The translations under genes and the position numbers were made by a program. Below are positions 43,107-52,737 of a stretch of 64,000 nt of DNA, in pieces. The notes beneath the pieces are model-generated. The model saw only the letters and a list, made by a program, of their open reading frames with translations. It was not told where the DNA came from and made no database searches. The stretch is from positions 62,001 through 126,000 of the forward strand of contig NZ_BMQA01000003.1 in assembly GCF_014647875.1 (NCBI RefSeq), written 5' to 3'. This stretch comes from Streptomyces brasiliensis (GTDB lineage: Bacteria > Actinomycetota > Actinomycetes > Streptomycetales > Streptomycetaceae). The stretch's first letter is position 1. The number at the start of each line of letters is the position of its first letter.

Positions 43107-46100
43107 GCGGGGAGATGACGGGTAAGGAAGCCGGCCTGGCTGGAGCACTCGCTCTGGCCGCGCACTACTTTCCCCGCAAGGACGACGAGGGGCGCATCCT
43201 GGCCGGCTTCGAAGAAGCCACGTTCTTCGCCCACCGCAAGCCGCAGGCATGGTCGGATTGGGCGAGCTTGCCAGTGGCCGAGCGGAACCTGATCCGTCAG
43301 GTGATGGCCTTGATGGCTCCCGAATGGACGGATGCGAAGAAACTCAGGGCCGCCGTCCTCGCGCTCCTAGGCACCCTGGCCCCCGATCCCGACCTCGCGG
43401 ACAGGTCGGGAGGTTCGCTGCGGCTGCCGGCCGGAGACCCACAGCTGGCCGAGGCGGTGATTCCCAGGGTGGGAGGGGATTTCCTCGGATACGCACAACG
43501 CGTCACCGGGCCGTTCTTCACCTTCGGCAAGCGCCCCAAGGCACAGGCGTTCGCGGGCCCAGGAACCCTCAAGACGAGGACGGCCTACCTGGGCCAAGAG
43601 CACGGCACGACCAGTAGAGAGATCCATATCCAGGCGACTCCCGGCTTCCTTGAAGCGCCCGGCCACGAGGTGCTCCCGCAGGTGCACACCCGCCCGCAGC
43701 GCGACCGGGTCGCGCCGACAGTGAACCAACTCCTGGATGTCGCCAAGATCCTTAGCGGCCAGGACAAGAGCGTCGCCTACCTGCACAAGGTGCTCAAGCG
43801 CTTCTTCAAGGCAATGAAGACGACCGACGGCGAGCTGACCGAACTGGACCTGACGTCCGGAGACCTGCAGGTCCTCAACGCCCCCACGGGAAGCGGCAAA
43901 ACGGTACTCGTACGGGTCATGGCGTCCTGGGCAGCGCTCAACGACCGGCGAATCGCCCTCGCCGTCACCGATGTCCGCGCCACCCTGGACATGGCCTGGG
44001 ACATCAACAACGACCTGGCCTATCTGCACAAGAACAAGCACCTAGCCGAGCCCGCTCACTGCGCTCCGCTGATGTCCCCGTCGAGCATGCACCGGCGGGC
44101 CATGGACTACGCCGCCCTGGGTACCTCCACCCAGATCGACGAATGGGACCGGCGCGCCAGGACCGACATCGCGCTGCTGTCGGCCGGCTGCGCGCAGCGG
44201 GCGTTGATGGACCCGCCCACCCTGTATCCGTACGGGGAGGAGAACTGCACCTCGCTGACCTCTCCGGCCACCGGCTCCACCCGGCTCACCTGCTCCTTCG
44301 CCCCGGTGTGCGGCAAGTTCCAGCAGTTCTACCGGGCCACCGACGCGGCCGTGATCGTCACCAACCACGCCAACCTCCTGGAAGGCCGCACACGCATCGG
44401 TGTCGTCCTGGACGGGCAGGAGTTCCGCGGCAAGGCACGTGGCACCAGGGGCATGAGCGTCCTGGAGATGACGCTGCGCGCCTGCGATGCGCTGGTGATC
44501 GATGAGATCGATGCCTTCCAGACGGCCGCCATCAGCCGCTGTACCTCGGAGCTCACTCTGGCTTCCCGGAAACGGACGACCGCGTTGCGGGAGATCGACT
44601 CGGACGCCAGGAACCTGCCCGTCGTCCATGAGATGGCCCTTGCAGCGCCGGTCAGCCACGCGCGGCTCATGGCCGAGATGCTGCTGCTGTGGCTCTGCTC
44701 AGGCAGCGGGCTCAGGCTGAACCCGGGCAACGAGGCGGACAGCCCTGACGGGGCCAGCCGCGACAACACCGGCTGGCGCCTGGCCCGCTCGAGGGACCGT
44801 GAAATCCTTCAGCTCCTGTTCCCCCACCAGACCGCGGCCGACGACGTTCCGCCCGAGCTGTTCGCCTTCCTCGACGAGATCATGCCCGCCCGCTGGTACG
44901 CGGCCGGACCGGATGAGGAGGCCAAGCTTCCCGACGGAGCCGACTGGGACGCCATCCAAACAGCCCTGACGATCCTCACCGCGCAGCGCGGCCAGGACCA
45001 CCTCACCGACACTCGCGACGCGATGCGCACGCTCCTGCGTGAGCTCGTGCCCGATGCGCATCAGCAGGCCGCCGTGGTGAACCTGTTGATCACCCGCACC
45101 GTGCTACGGGAACTCGACAGCGCGCTGGACGAGCTGCGCATGCAGGCCCAGACCCTGCGCTATCTCGACCTGGGATCGGTCCGCAAGATCCTTGAAAGCA
45201 TGCGCAGCAGCACGGTCGCCACCCTCTACCCCCTGGCCATGCTGGGCCGCTCCATCCACGGCTACCAGGTCAAGGGCATGGACAAAAAGGAGCAGGAAGC
45301 GGAACTCCTGTCACGTTCTTTCGGCGGCGATCCGCACACCTTCGTCAGCGAACTCGGCGGCCTCACCGCCCTGCTGGCGGCCGGCGTGCAGCGTCCCGTC
45401 ATGGGCCTGTCCGCCACCGCCTACCTACCACAGGCCGTACAGGAACACATCCATGCCCCGGTCCGCTGGTGGCTCCCCGACACCCGTCCGGAGTCCATCG
45501 TCACCCTCGCCACGCCTGTACGGGGCAGCAGCGGGGATGCCATGAGGATCGGGGGTCTCCCGCCAGAGCTGAAGCCCAACGCACTGCGCGATCTCGGCCG
45601 GGGCCTGTACGAGCAGCAGCTCGCCAAGCGCCTGGCCCGCCTGGAGAAGCACGAACCGGAACGGGCCCGCGTCATCCTCGCCGTCAACTCCTATGAGCAG
45701 GCCGCCTACCTCGCCTCCGGGGTGGCACAGGCCGACGGGCTGAACCACCGGATCTGCCTGCTGGTGAAGAAGCCGGAGAAACAGAACTACGAGGAGCACC
45801 TGCCTGCCCACGTGGACCGGATGGTCCGCGAAGAGCTCAAGGAGTTCCCCGACCGCGGAGAGATCCTTATCGCCCCCCTCGCCGTCATCGGCCGGGGCCT
45901 GAACATCGTCGTCGGAACGCGCTCGGCAGTCCGCGACATCTATCTGTGCGTCCGGCCTGTCCTGAGCATCGAGGACACCGACTGGCTGCACGCAAGCGTC
46001 AACGCCGCCGGTTACAACACCCTTCCCGCCGGCGGCAGCGACGAGCCCTTGGCCGTCCTGCGCGCAGCAGGCGAAGCCTCCTGGAAGCAACTCACCAAGA

Positions 46101-46402
46101 TCCTTCGCTCCCCGGCCCGGTTCTCCAACATGGACCACGACCTGCGCAAGGAACTCGTCGCAGGAATGCTCGTCCTGCTCATCCAGCTCGCCGGCCGTGC
46201 CCGGCGGGGCGAGACCGACATGACCCTCCACATCGTGGACCACTCCATCCACGACAAAAAGTTCAGCTCCGACCTGGCCACGATCATCGAACAGATCTAC
46301 CGCGACTGGACTCCGAAACAGCGCGACATCATGAATGAGCTCTACGGTCAAGCGCTTCAGGCATTCCTGACCTATGCAGGGCTCGACCGCGAGACGCTCT
46401 GA
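43103..46402 (+). CDS. DinG/XPD-type Fe-S helicase of the pPIWI-RE system
   Basis: A 1099-residue superfamily 2 helicase starting at GTG 43103 (AAGGAGGG upstream). Walker A APTGSGKT at residues 260-267, Walker B DEID at 467-470, and motif VI QLAGRARRGE near the C-terminus. Four cysteines between motifs I and II (C363, C382, C397, C403) are placed like the Fe-S cluster ligands of DinG/XPD helicases. The N-terminal about 240 residues are an extra domain. DinG-like helicases are the constant partner of pPIWI-RE proteins. It should unwind target or guide duplexes; translationally coupled to the nuclease gene. Confidence 0.82.
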   Translation: MSGEMTGKEAGLAGALALAAHYFPRKDDEGRILAGFEEATFFAHRKPQAWSDWASLPVAERNLIRQVMALMAPEWTDAKKLRAAVLALLGTLAPDPDLADRSGGSLRLPAGDPQLAEAVIPRVGGDFLGYAQRVTGPFFTFGKRPKAQAFAGPGTLKTRTAYLGQEHGTTSREIHIQATPGFLEAPGHEVLPQVHTRPQRDRVAPTVNQLLDVAKILSGQDKSVAYLHKVLKRFFKAMKTTDGELTELDLTSGDLQVLNAPTGSGKTVLVRVMASWAALNDRRIALAVTDVRATLDMAWDINNDLAYLHKNKHLAEPAHCAPLMSPSSMHRRAMDYAALGTSTQIDEWDRRARTDIALLSAGCAQRALMDPPTLYPYGEENCTSLTSPATGSTRLTCSFAPVCGKFQQFYRATDAAVIVTNHANLLEGRTRIGVVLDGQEFRGKARGTRGMSVLEMTLRACDALVIDEIDAFQTAAISRCTSELTLASRKRTTALREIDSDARNLPVVHEMALAAPVSHARLMAEMLLLWLCSGSGLRLNPGNEADSPDGASRDNTGWRLARSRDREILQLLFPHQTAADDVPPELFAFLDEIMPARWYAAGPDEEAKLPDGADWDAIQTALTILTAQRGQDHLTDTRDAMRTLLRELVPDAHQQAAVVNLLITRTVLRELDSALDELRMQAQTLRYLDLGSVRKILESMRSSTVATLYPLAMLGRSIHGYQVKGMDKKEQEAELLSRSFGGDPHTFVSELGGLTALLAAGVQRPVMGLSATAYLPQAVQEHIHAPVRWWLPDTRPESIVTLATPVRGSSGDAMRIGGLPPELKPNALRDLGRGLYEQQLAKRLARLEKHEPERARVILAVNSYEQAAYLASGVAQADGLNHRICLLVKKPEKQNYEEHLPAHVDRMVREELKEFPDRGEILIAPLAVIGRGLNIVVGTRSAVRDIYLCVRPVLSIEDTDWLHASVNAAGYNTLPAGGSDEPLAVLRAAGEASWKQLTKILRSPARFSNMDHDLRKELVAGMLVLLIQLAGRARRGETDMTLHIVDHSIHDKKFSSDLATIIEQIYRDWTPKQRDIMNELYGQALQAFLTYAGLDRETL

Positions 46403-46493
46403 ACTGATCACGCCCGTCGCCGCCTTGCCGCGGCGGAGACGGACCCGCATCCTCTCCCCAACGGAGAGACCGAGAGACGAGGTACCCCCGCTC

Positions 46494-49478
46494 ATGGGGC
46501 GAAGCAACACTCAGCGGGATCTCACCGCGCACACCACATCGATCCGGTGCACCCCCGAGCTCCTGGACGGCATGACCGCCCTGGTCTGGGACTTCGGCGA
46601 CTACCACTCGCCCATCCGCACGGCCTGGAGGGATTTGGGGAGCACGGCCTCAAAGAACGCGAAATGGATCAAGGGTGTCCAGGAATCCGACCCCTTCCTG
46701 GTCCCCTATTCCATCGCTGTCACCGTGCTCCAGCAGATCACCGATGGCTACGTCTACCTGGACAAGTACCTGGCCTTCATGGTGACGCTCAACCCCGTGG
46801 AGCCCGACGCCCTCAGGACGGTCTTCACTTACCTGGAAGGCATCGTCCGCCGGATTCCTCTGGATGAGATCCCCTTCATGGATCCACCCACCTTGGCCCG
46901 ACTGGTCGCGGACGTCGCTCCTGAGCGCCGAAGCCTGGCTATAAACATCCTCCAGGAGGAAGACGGCAAGCCCGCCAGTCCGGACAGCTGGGCCTACGAG
47001 GCGGTGAAGTGGCACATCGCCAAGAAGCTGGCGGCAAAGCCCTTCCTCGACCGGGAAGTCGAGCCGGTCCGTGAGGCGTACGAGGCGGCGAACGGCCAGG
47101 TGAAACACAGGACCGTCGGCTGGCAGCCCTCCGACAACGTCGCGGCCGTGCAGTACCGGCCCATCAGCAACGGTGACCTGATCGCCTGGGAACAGCCCAT
47201 CGGCCCGGTCTTCGCCACCCTCGCCCACCCGGTCGACCTCGCCGAAGCGCTCAAGGCCCGTCCCGAGAACCCCACCCGCAGTCAAGTCCAGTATGCGCTG
47301 TCCCGCCTGTCGGTGAAGATGGCTACCTACACGGCCGAGCCGAACCCCGTCCTGAATCTTGACGCTCACATCCGGCGCATCAACAACACGGTGATCCACG
47401 CCAGCACCGTTCTCGTGGACCAGGGAACAGACCGGCCGATCATGTCTGTGTCCCTGGATGGGCGCGGTCTGCGGCAGACGAACAAGCACGCGCTGGAAAT
47501 CCTGGCGAAGATGGACGCCGACCGGTCTTCGCTCAACGCCATCGAGGAACGCGCCGCCGGTGAGCGCAGCCGCCTGAACGCCAGGGACGAAAATGGCAAG
47601 AGGATCGACATCCTGACTCCTCCTCCTGGAGCGATCAGGCCGACCATGCCGAAGGCGGACTCCTTCGCTGTCGGTACCGGCGCCGGCATCTACCATCTCT
47701 CCCTGCTGCGGGAACACATCCAGCGAGTCTTCGGTGACGCCGTCTCCCTGCTCGACCTGAAGTCGAAGGGAAATGTCTTCGGTAAGCGTTCCCACGAGCC
47801 CGCCACCGCCGCCCAGGAGAAAGAGAAGAAACAGAAGAAGCAGGATGGCGAATACGTCGATCTCATCGGCAAGCCCTCCCCGGAGGGTATTCGCCGTTCC
47901 ATCGAAGCGGCCGGCTACAAGAAACTCCGCATCCTGTGCCTGTGGTACCGCGACGCGACCCTCACGCGGATGATCCACGGTCTCGCCCACCCCTACGGGC
48001 TGGACCCGGAGGGCATCGATCCGGACCCTGGCGGAAAGAAGTCCTTCCCGCTCGCGGACGGCATCGAAGCTGTCTTCTGCAACGCCGAAGCCCTGCTGGA
48101 GCACGGCCCCGGCACTCAGCGCGCCACTGACGCCCAAAGGATCGCCGGCACCTTCGCAGAACCCGGCGTCCTCCTCGCCGCCTGGTGTGAAACAGAGATC
48201 CCGGTGCGCGGCGAGGAACACGAGGGCATGAAGCCCGCCGAAGTGAAGACCGCCCTGGCGGAGAACGACGCCAAGCACCAAGTCGTCCGGGAGCTCGCCA
48301 AGGCCGCAGTGCCGTCCCAATTCCTCGTCGGCCGCGAGTACGACCCGTTCACCAAGACCTTCACCATCATCAAGAGGCCCGCGAAAGCCTTCGAGGATCA
48401 CCGCGTCTACATGGGTCTGCTGGACCTCTACCGTTCGTGCGGGGTCGTGGACGACCGCTTCGAGCGTGCCCTCTACCCCGGCGACGACACCTACCCGCTG
48501 CCCCGCATGGCCTTCTGCGGCATCCACATCCGCAAGCAGGCCACGGACCGCAAGTACAAGGGCCAGCCCAAAAGGATCATCACCGCCAGCGTGATCATCC
48601 CCTCCCCTGAACCCGGCGGCCCGTGGCGCATGATCGGCTGGAGCAACATCCACCCGCAGTGGGAGCACTACGCCCTCGCACAGAGCAACTTCCACGCCGC
48701 CAACTACCCTCTTCACACTGAAAACGGCGACGGCGAAATCCAGCGCTGGGCACAGGCCGGTGAAGACGTCCGCACCGCCCTCCAAGAGCTCCACGACGAG
48801 CTCGACGGCCTGCCCTACGCCTTGATGATCGACGGTCACGCCAGCCGCCGTGTATGGCCCGGCCTCCACAACAACAAGCAGGGCCTCGGAAAAGATCCCG
48901 GCGACCCGCGCCTTTGGCTCCCCGCAAGCGGACTGCCCCCGTCCTGGAATCCGGTCAGCATCATCCGCATGAACTGCGCGCAGGCGGAAATGCCCCGCCT
49001 GGTCGCCGTCACCGAGAAGCAGAAGAACGGCAAGACCGTCCCGCTCAAGACCTCCAGCGACCTCTACTACCCGGAAGCCCGGCCCGAAGGCCACCCCTGG
49101 TTCCTGTTCACCGAACCCCGCAACTACGGCAAGAAGCGCCACGGGCAGTGGAAGACCCGCTGGCGCGCCGACCCGGGGAAGGCATCGAAGAATGCCGACG
49201 AGCGCAAGGAGAACGAACTGAGCGCACCGTGGTACAGCATGACCACCAGGGAGATCACCCCCATGCACACGCGGGACGGCTACGACCGAGAGATTCTCGC
49301 GGTTGCCGCGGCACGGCTTTGTCACCAGGCGCTCTCCTGGTCAGACCGGACGCGATACCCAGCCCCGCTCCACGCCGCGCTTCAGATGGACCTTGGCCAC
49401 CCCCAGTACCGACGCTCCGAGCCGAAGGACTTTGAGAGCATCGAAATCCTGAGGGAAGCCAGCGGCACCGACCTGTAG
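46494..49478 (+). CDS. pPIWI-RE protein (Argonaute/PIWI-like, DUF3962/DUF3893)
   Basis: A 994-residue protein of the size and layout of pPIWI-RE proteins. N-terminal helical/beta region, MID-like part, then a C-terminal RNase H-fold PIWI domain: KRIITASVIIPSPEPGGPWR, YALMIDGHASRRVWPGLHNN (Asp780), TTREITPMHTRDGYDREI (Arg919/Glu920) and CHQALSWSDRT. The Arg/Glu-bearing strand matches the feature that names the family (RE), though I cannot map the catalytic residues with certainty. ATG 46494 has GACGAGG upstream. It follows the REase and DinG genes, completing the three-gene module. Expected role: guide-dependent recognition of invading DNA or RNA-DNA hybrids. Confidence 0.82.
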   Translation: MGRSNTQRDLTAHTTSIRCTPELLDGMTALVWDFGDYHSPIRTAWRDLGSTASKNAKWIKGVQESDPFLVPYSIAVTVLQQITDGYVYLDKYLAFMVTLNPVEPDALRTVFTYLEGIVRRIPLDEIPFMDPPTLARLVADVAPERRSLAINILQEEDGKPASPDSWAYEAVKWHIAKKLAAKPFLDREVEPVREAYEAANGQVKHRTVGWQPSDNVAAVQYRPISNGDLIAWEQPIGPVFATLAHPVDLAEALKARPENPTRSQVQYALSRLSVKMATYTAEPNPVLNLDAHIRRINNTVIHASTVLVDQGTDRPIMSVSLDGRGLRQTNKHALEILAKMDADRSSLNAIEERAAGERSRLNARDENGKRIDILTPPPGAIRPTMPKADSFAVGTGAGIYHLSLLREHIQRVFGDAVSLLDLKSKGNVFGKRSHEPATAAQEKEKKQKKQDGEYVDLIGKPSPEGIRRSIEAAGYKKLRILCLWYRDATLTRMIHGLAHPYGLDPEGIDPDPGGKKSFPLADGIEAVFCNAEALLEHGPGTQRATDAQRIAGTFAEPGVLLAAWCETEIPVRGEEHEGMKPAEVKTALAENDAKHQVVRELAKAAVPSQFLVGREYDPFTKTFTIIKRPAKAFEDHRVYMGLLDLYRSCGVVDDRFERALYPGDDTYPLPRMAFCGIHIRKQATDRKYKGQPKRIITASVIIPSPEPGGPWRMIGWSNIHPQWEHYALAQSNFHAANYPLHTENGDGEIQRWAQAGEDVRTALQELHDELDGLPYALMIDGHASRRVWPGLHNNKQGLGKDPGDPRLWLPASGLPPSWNPVSIIRMNCAQAEMPRLVAVTEKQKNGKTVPLKTSSDLYYPEARPEGHPWFLFTEPRNYGKKRHGQWKTRWRADPGKASKNADERKENELSAPWYSMTTREITPMHTRDGYDREILAVAAARLCHQALSWSDRTRYPAPLHAALQMDLGHPQYRRSEPKDFESIEILREASGTDL

Positions 49479-49496
49479 GTATAGGGACGGCTCCGA

Positions 49497-49543
49497 GCCG
49501 TTCGGCGTGGTGGCCTCGAAGATGAGGCCGCCACGCCGAACGG
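49497..49543. terminator. Strong hairpin terminating the pPIWI-RE operon
   Basis: GTTCGGCGTGG(T/C)GGCCTC pairs with GAGGCCGCCACGCCGAAC around a short loop at about 49499-49543, 20 bp after the pPIWI-RE stop. One G-T wobble in an otherwise perfect stem of about 17 bp. Confidence 0.75.
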
Positions 49544-50063
49544 CAGCAACGCTGGCCGCACTCATCTCAGGTGGAGTGACGGCCTCGTCTGGCACGAAAC
49601 GCCCACCCTGTGGCCCCAAACGGATGCACAGGCGATGATTTGACGAGACGACAACGATCTGATCGACGCTTTCAGCTACTCCGTGGGCCGAAGGTCCGCC
49701 CTGCCCCCCTTACGCGTTCTGGAGTAGATGTTGTCCTTCACCGACGCCATCGCGGCACCGGACCAAGATCAGGACCCCTGCAGGTCGCTGGTCCACGTGG
49801 CATACGGTTATGCAGTTGGTCTGATACGGCCAGGACATCACGTGCCAAGGCGCGTTCGAGTGTGCTTGCGTCGCGCCCAGAGCTCAGTTGTGTCAACGGT
49901 CATTAGGCTCTGGACGAACCGCTTCGGGACGATCTCTGCAGCCATCCTTGGCCGTTCGACAGCACGAAGCGCTGGGTGCCACCTGGAAGAGGGTGTCGCT
50001 GTCGCACGGCCCCTCTGATCAGGCAAGCGCCTCCGCCTGTCGGTGAGGGAACAGCAGGATCGT
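49544..50063. other. Gene-free stretch at integrase 3' side
   Basis: 520 bp between the terminator and the integrase stop. No tRNA or tRNA 3' half is visible, although the attachment site of a tyrosine integrase would be expected near here. No coding gene is recognised. Confidence 0.4.
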
Positions 50064-51152
50064 TCATACGGCGACGGTGAGCGGAACGTCCAAGCGCTCC
50101 CAGGCACCAAGAACGGCCTTGTGCGCGTCCGGTTGAAGGTGAGCGTAGCGCTGGGTGGTCTGAAAGCTCTCGTGGCCGAGGAGGTGCTGGACCTCGTAGA
50201 GCGAGACTCCCTTCTGGACCAGCCATGAGGCACAGGTATGACGCATGGAGTGCGGCGGGTAGTGCGGGACGAGTTGTTGCTCGCCGTCGGTGTCGAAGTA
50301 GTGGGCGGCGTCGACGGTGGGCCACCAGGTCTGCCGGCGCCAGTTGCTGTCGGCGAGGAGCCGTCCGGCACGGCCCTTGGTGATGGTGGTGAACACCACG
50401 GCGTCGCGGTCGAGCCGGTGGATGTGGCGTTCGAGGGCCTCTAGGACGTGAGGCGGGAGCGGGACCTCTCTACGACTCTTGGAGCTCTTGGGGTACTCCT
50501 TGATGCCGCTCTTGCTGTTGACCTCCACCACAAACAATCGCGAGCGGCGCTGGTCGATGCGGTGGCGATGCAGGCCAGACAGTTCTCCCCAACGGAGTCC
50601 GGTGTAGAAGCCAAGCAAGCACATCGTCCGCCACGCGGCGGGGAGTTCGTCCAGGATGCTCTGTGCCTGGTCAAGCGTGAACCACTGCGGCGGCTTGACC
50701 GCGATCTGAGGCAAGTCGATGTTGCGGCACGGGGTCACCGCCAGGACATCGTCGTCGACGGCAGCGCGCATCATGGAGGATGTCAGGTTGTAAGCCCGTT
50801 TGATCGCAGCGGCCCCCGCCCCTTTCTCGACCAGGGTCCGGATCCAGCTCTGGACGTCCATACGAGTGATGGCCCGCATCTCCCAGTCCGCCCAGTAGGG
50901 CATGACGTGGTTCTTGATGTTGGACGCATCGCCGCGAAGCGTGTGGGGCTCAACGATTCGGGCGTTCCACCATCGGTCGTGCCACTCGCGGAATGACATC
51001 TCACCGGCCCGCGGGTCGCGCATGCCTCCGCGGGCGAACTGGGTCTCCATCTCGATGCCCCAGGCGCGCGCCTGCGCCTTGAGGGGGAACGACTCGCTGA
51101 ACCGGTCTCCTGTCCGGTTGCGTACGGTCGCCTGCCACTTGCCGGACTTCAA
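50064..51152 (-). CDS. Tyrosine recombinase (phage-type integrase)
   Basis: A 362-residue integrase with N-terminal AP2-like arm-binding part (GKWQATVRNRTGDRFSESFP), core-binding SAM-like domain (SFREWHDRWWNARIVEPHTL) and catalytic domain with all key residues: Arg in YTGLRWGEL, HSMRH (HxxR), HLLGHES and the Tyr in QRYAHL. It appears intact. Upstream codons are limited to TTG 51152 unless the true start uses an unusual codon, because a stop lies about 33 bp upstream. It sits behind a small excisionase and at the right edge of the defence island, so it is the best candidate to have moved it. Confidence 0.88.
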   Translation of the reverse strand: MKSGKWQATVRNRTGDRFSESFPLKAQARAWGIEMETQFARGGMRDPRAGEMSFREWHDRWWNARIVEPHTLRGDASNIKNHVMPYWADWEMRAITRMDVQSWIRTLVEKGAGAAAIKRAYNLTSSMMRAAVDDDVLAVTPCRNIDLPQIAVKPPQWFTLDQAQSILDELPAAWRTMCLLGFYTGLRWGELSGLHRHRIDQRRSRLFVVEVNSKSGIKEYPKSSKSRREVPLPPHVLEALERHIHRLDRDAVVFTTITKGRAGRLLADSNWRRQTWWPTVDAAHYFDTDGEQQLVPHYPPHSMRHTCASWLVQKGVSLYEVQHLLGHESFQTTQRYAHLQPDAHKAVLGAWERLDVPLTVAV

Positions 51153-51213
51153 CTTACGGAGGTACGAGGCTCTACTCCTTGTTCAACGGTGACGGGGCCG
51201 GGATGGGCCAAGG

Positions 51214-51420
51214 TCAGCGGCGGGCTGCCGGCGGTACGACGGCACGGCGGCTGATGAACTCGTCGAGGCTGGCCGCGGGGACCCGAACACGGGACCGGCC
51301 TGATCCGGTACGGAGGTCGACGACTGGCAAATCGCCGGCAGCGATAAAGCGGTAGACGGTGCGGCGGTCGACGTCCAGGGCGGCGGCGACGGCCGGGATG
51401 GACAGCAGGCGTGCAGGCAT
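51214..51420 (-). CDS. Excisionase / HTH_17 DNA-binding protein
   Basis: A 68-residue MerR-like winged helix: LLSIPAVAAALDVDRRTVYR, FIAAGDLPVVDLRTGSGRSR, VRVPAASLDEFI. This is the HTH_17 excisionase pattern found just upstream of integrases in actinomycete integrative elements. AAGGTTCTCC precedes the ATG. It would direct excision and bend DNA at att sites. Confidence 0.82.
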   Translation of the reverse strand: MPARLLSIPAVAAALDVDRRTVYRFIAAGDLPVVDLRTGSGRSRVRVPAASLDEFISRRAVVPPAARR

Positions 51421-52737
51421 GGAGGAGAACCTTGAGGTAGGGATGGACTTGGGGTCGGCGTGTCAGCAATCGGCGGGTCGACCGGGAGACCTGCAGCTCG
51501 GCAAAGACCCTCATCGACCGTCAGCTTTTGCCCAGGCCGAACCGGAACCGCTACTGACATGACGCCGTCCCGCGATTGCGGATAGACGCGGAGTCAGCAA
51601 GCGAGACGGACAGGCCCGCCAGGCCGGGGTGAAAGGGCAGGGGGTATCGCGGATCGGCACATCAGGTGAAGTTCCTCGAGAGGGAGCACACTGGCGACAG
51701 AACGGAATCAGCAACGCCAGAGTGCCCTCACGCAAACTCGACTTGGGAATCGTTGCTTTGAGGAAACCAGGGCTGCAAAATCAGGGAAGCCGCAGGCGGG
51801 GCCGCTCATTACCTCCTTGCGACTTGCGGCACTACCGCCTGCATCCCGTAACGGCTCCACCGCCAAGCACAGCCGCTACGAACACCCTCAATGGTCATCA
51901 CGATCGCCGGTTTGGCTAACCGGCGATCGTGGTCTATGTTGCGCACCGCATCAAAGGGATCCGACAGCACCTCGGGCTGGCCGCAGTCAGGACGCCAGCC
52001 GGTGAGCGCGGGGATGAGGCCGCACCGTTCGCGACAAACACCAGCAGACCGTCATCGGGTTGGCGGTCACGATCCCCCTAGCACGCTCAGGAACCGCGAC
52101 GGCATGGGCCACGAGCCGAGTTGCAGCTCCGGGGTGCGCCGCAACATGTGCGAGGACGGCCCTATCGCGGCGGTAGCCGTGTGGCAGCAGATCCTCGCCG
52201 AACAGGCCAGCCGTTCAGTGCACCGAACGCAAAGAGGAAGGGGGGATGATGAGCATGCAACGAATAGCGGAACCGGCAGGCGGGCCTCCTAAGTAGTGCC
52301 GTGCCAGCAAAATAGTCCGGCGCGGTGCAGGGTTCCGAATCATTCGCAATCCGGCGCACTGGAGTAACTGCATGCGTCTGATTTGGTGTTTTCCGGGACG
52401 TTATACGTTGGCATGCTCCCGGCAGAAGTTTCCAGTCCTTTGGAGTTCTTTCCTGTCTGCCGTGGGCGAATGCCAGCGGACAACTGTTGGAGCCCTCCTG
52501 CCACAGACCCGTTGAGGCGGGCATGCGTCGGCACCCGCATCATGAAGCCGGCACACAACCTCGTTGACGAGGAGACCTTCACCGTGGTTTCGGAGCGACG
52601 CGCCACCCAGAATGACCCGCAGCCGTCTGACTGATCCGGGCTGGTGGGTAGTTCCCCCCTCACCGGTAGCGACCGGCTTTCGGCGTGCCCTTGACGGCTG
52701 GGTAGGGTCGCGGTACCCGAGCTGAAGAGGTAGTTGC
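51421..52737. other. 1.3-kb stretch without assignable genes
   Basis: No recognisable family in any frame. Base composition is lower in GC at about 52300-52470 than in the neighbours. One plus-strand frame (51891-52292) and one minus-strand frame (52162-52524) stay open but look non-coding. Contains the hairpin at 51899-51931. It may be decayed mobile DNA between the integrase and the backbone gene cutA. Confidence 0.4.
51899..51931. terminator. Perfect 14-bp hairpin
   Basis: CACGATCGCCGGTT, loop TGGCT, AACCGGCGATCGTG. No gene end adjoins it, so it could be a terminator of a lost gene or a recombination-related structure. Confidence 0.4.

Noticed and set aside
46494..49478. Classical long-A or short Argonaute (pAgo with PAZ, or SIR2/TIR partner)
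   Set aside because: No DEDX tetrad or partner effector typical of pAgo; length, DUF3893-like C-terminus and REase plus DinG neighbours fit pPIWI-RE instead.
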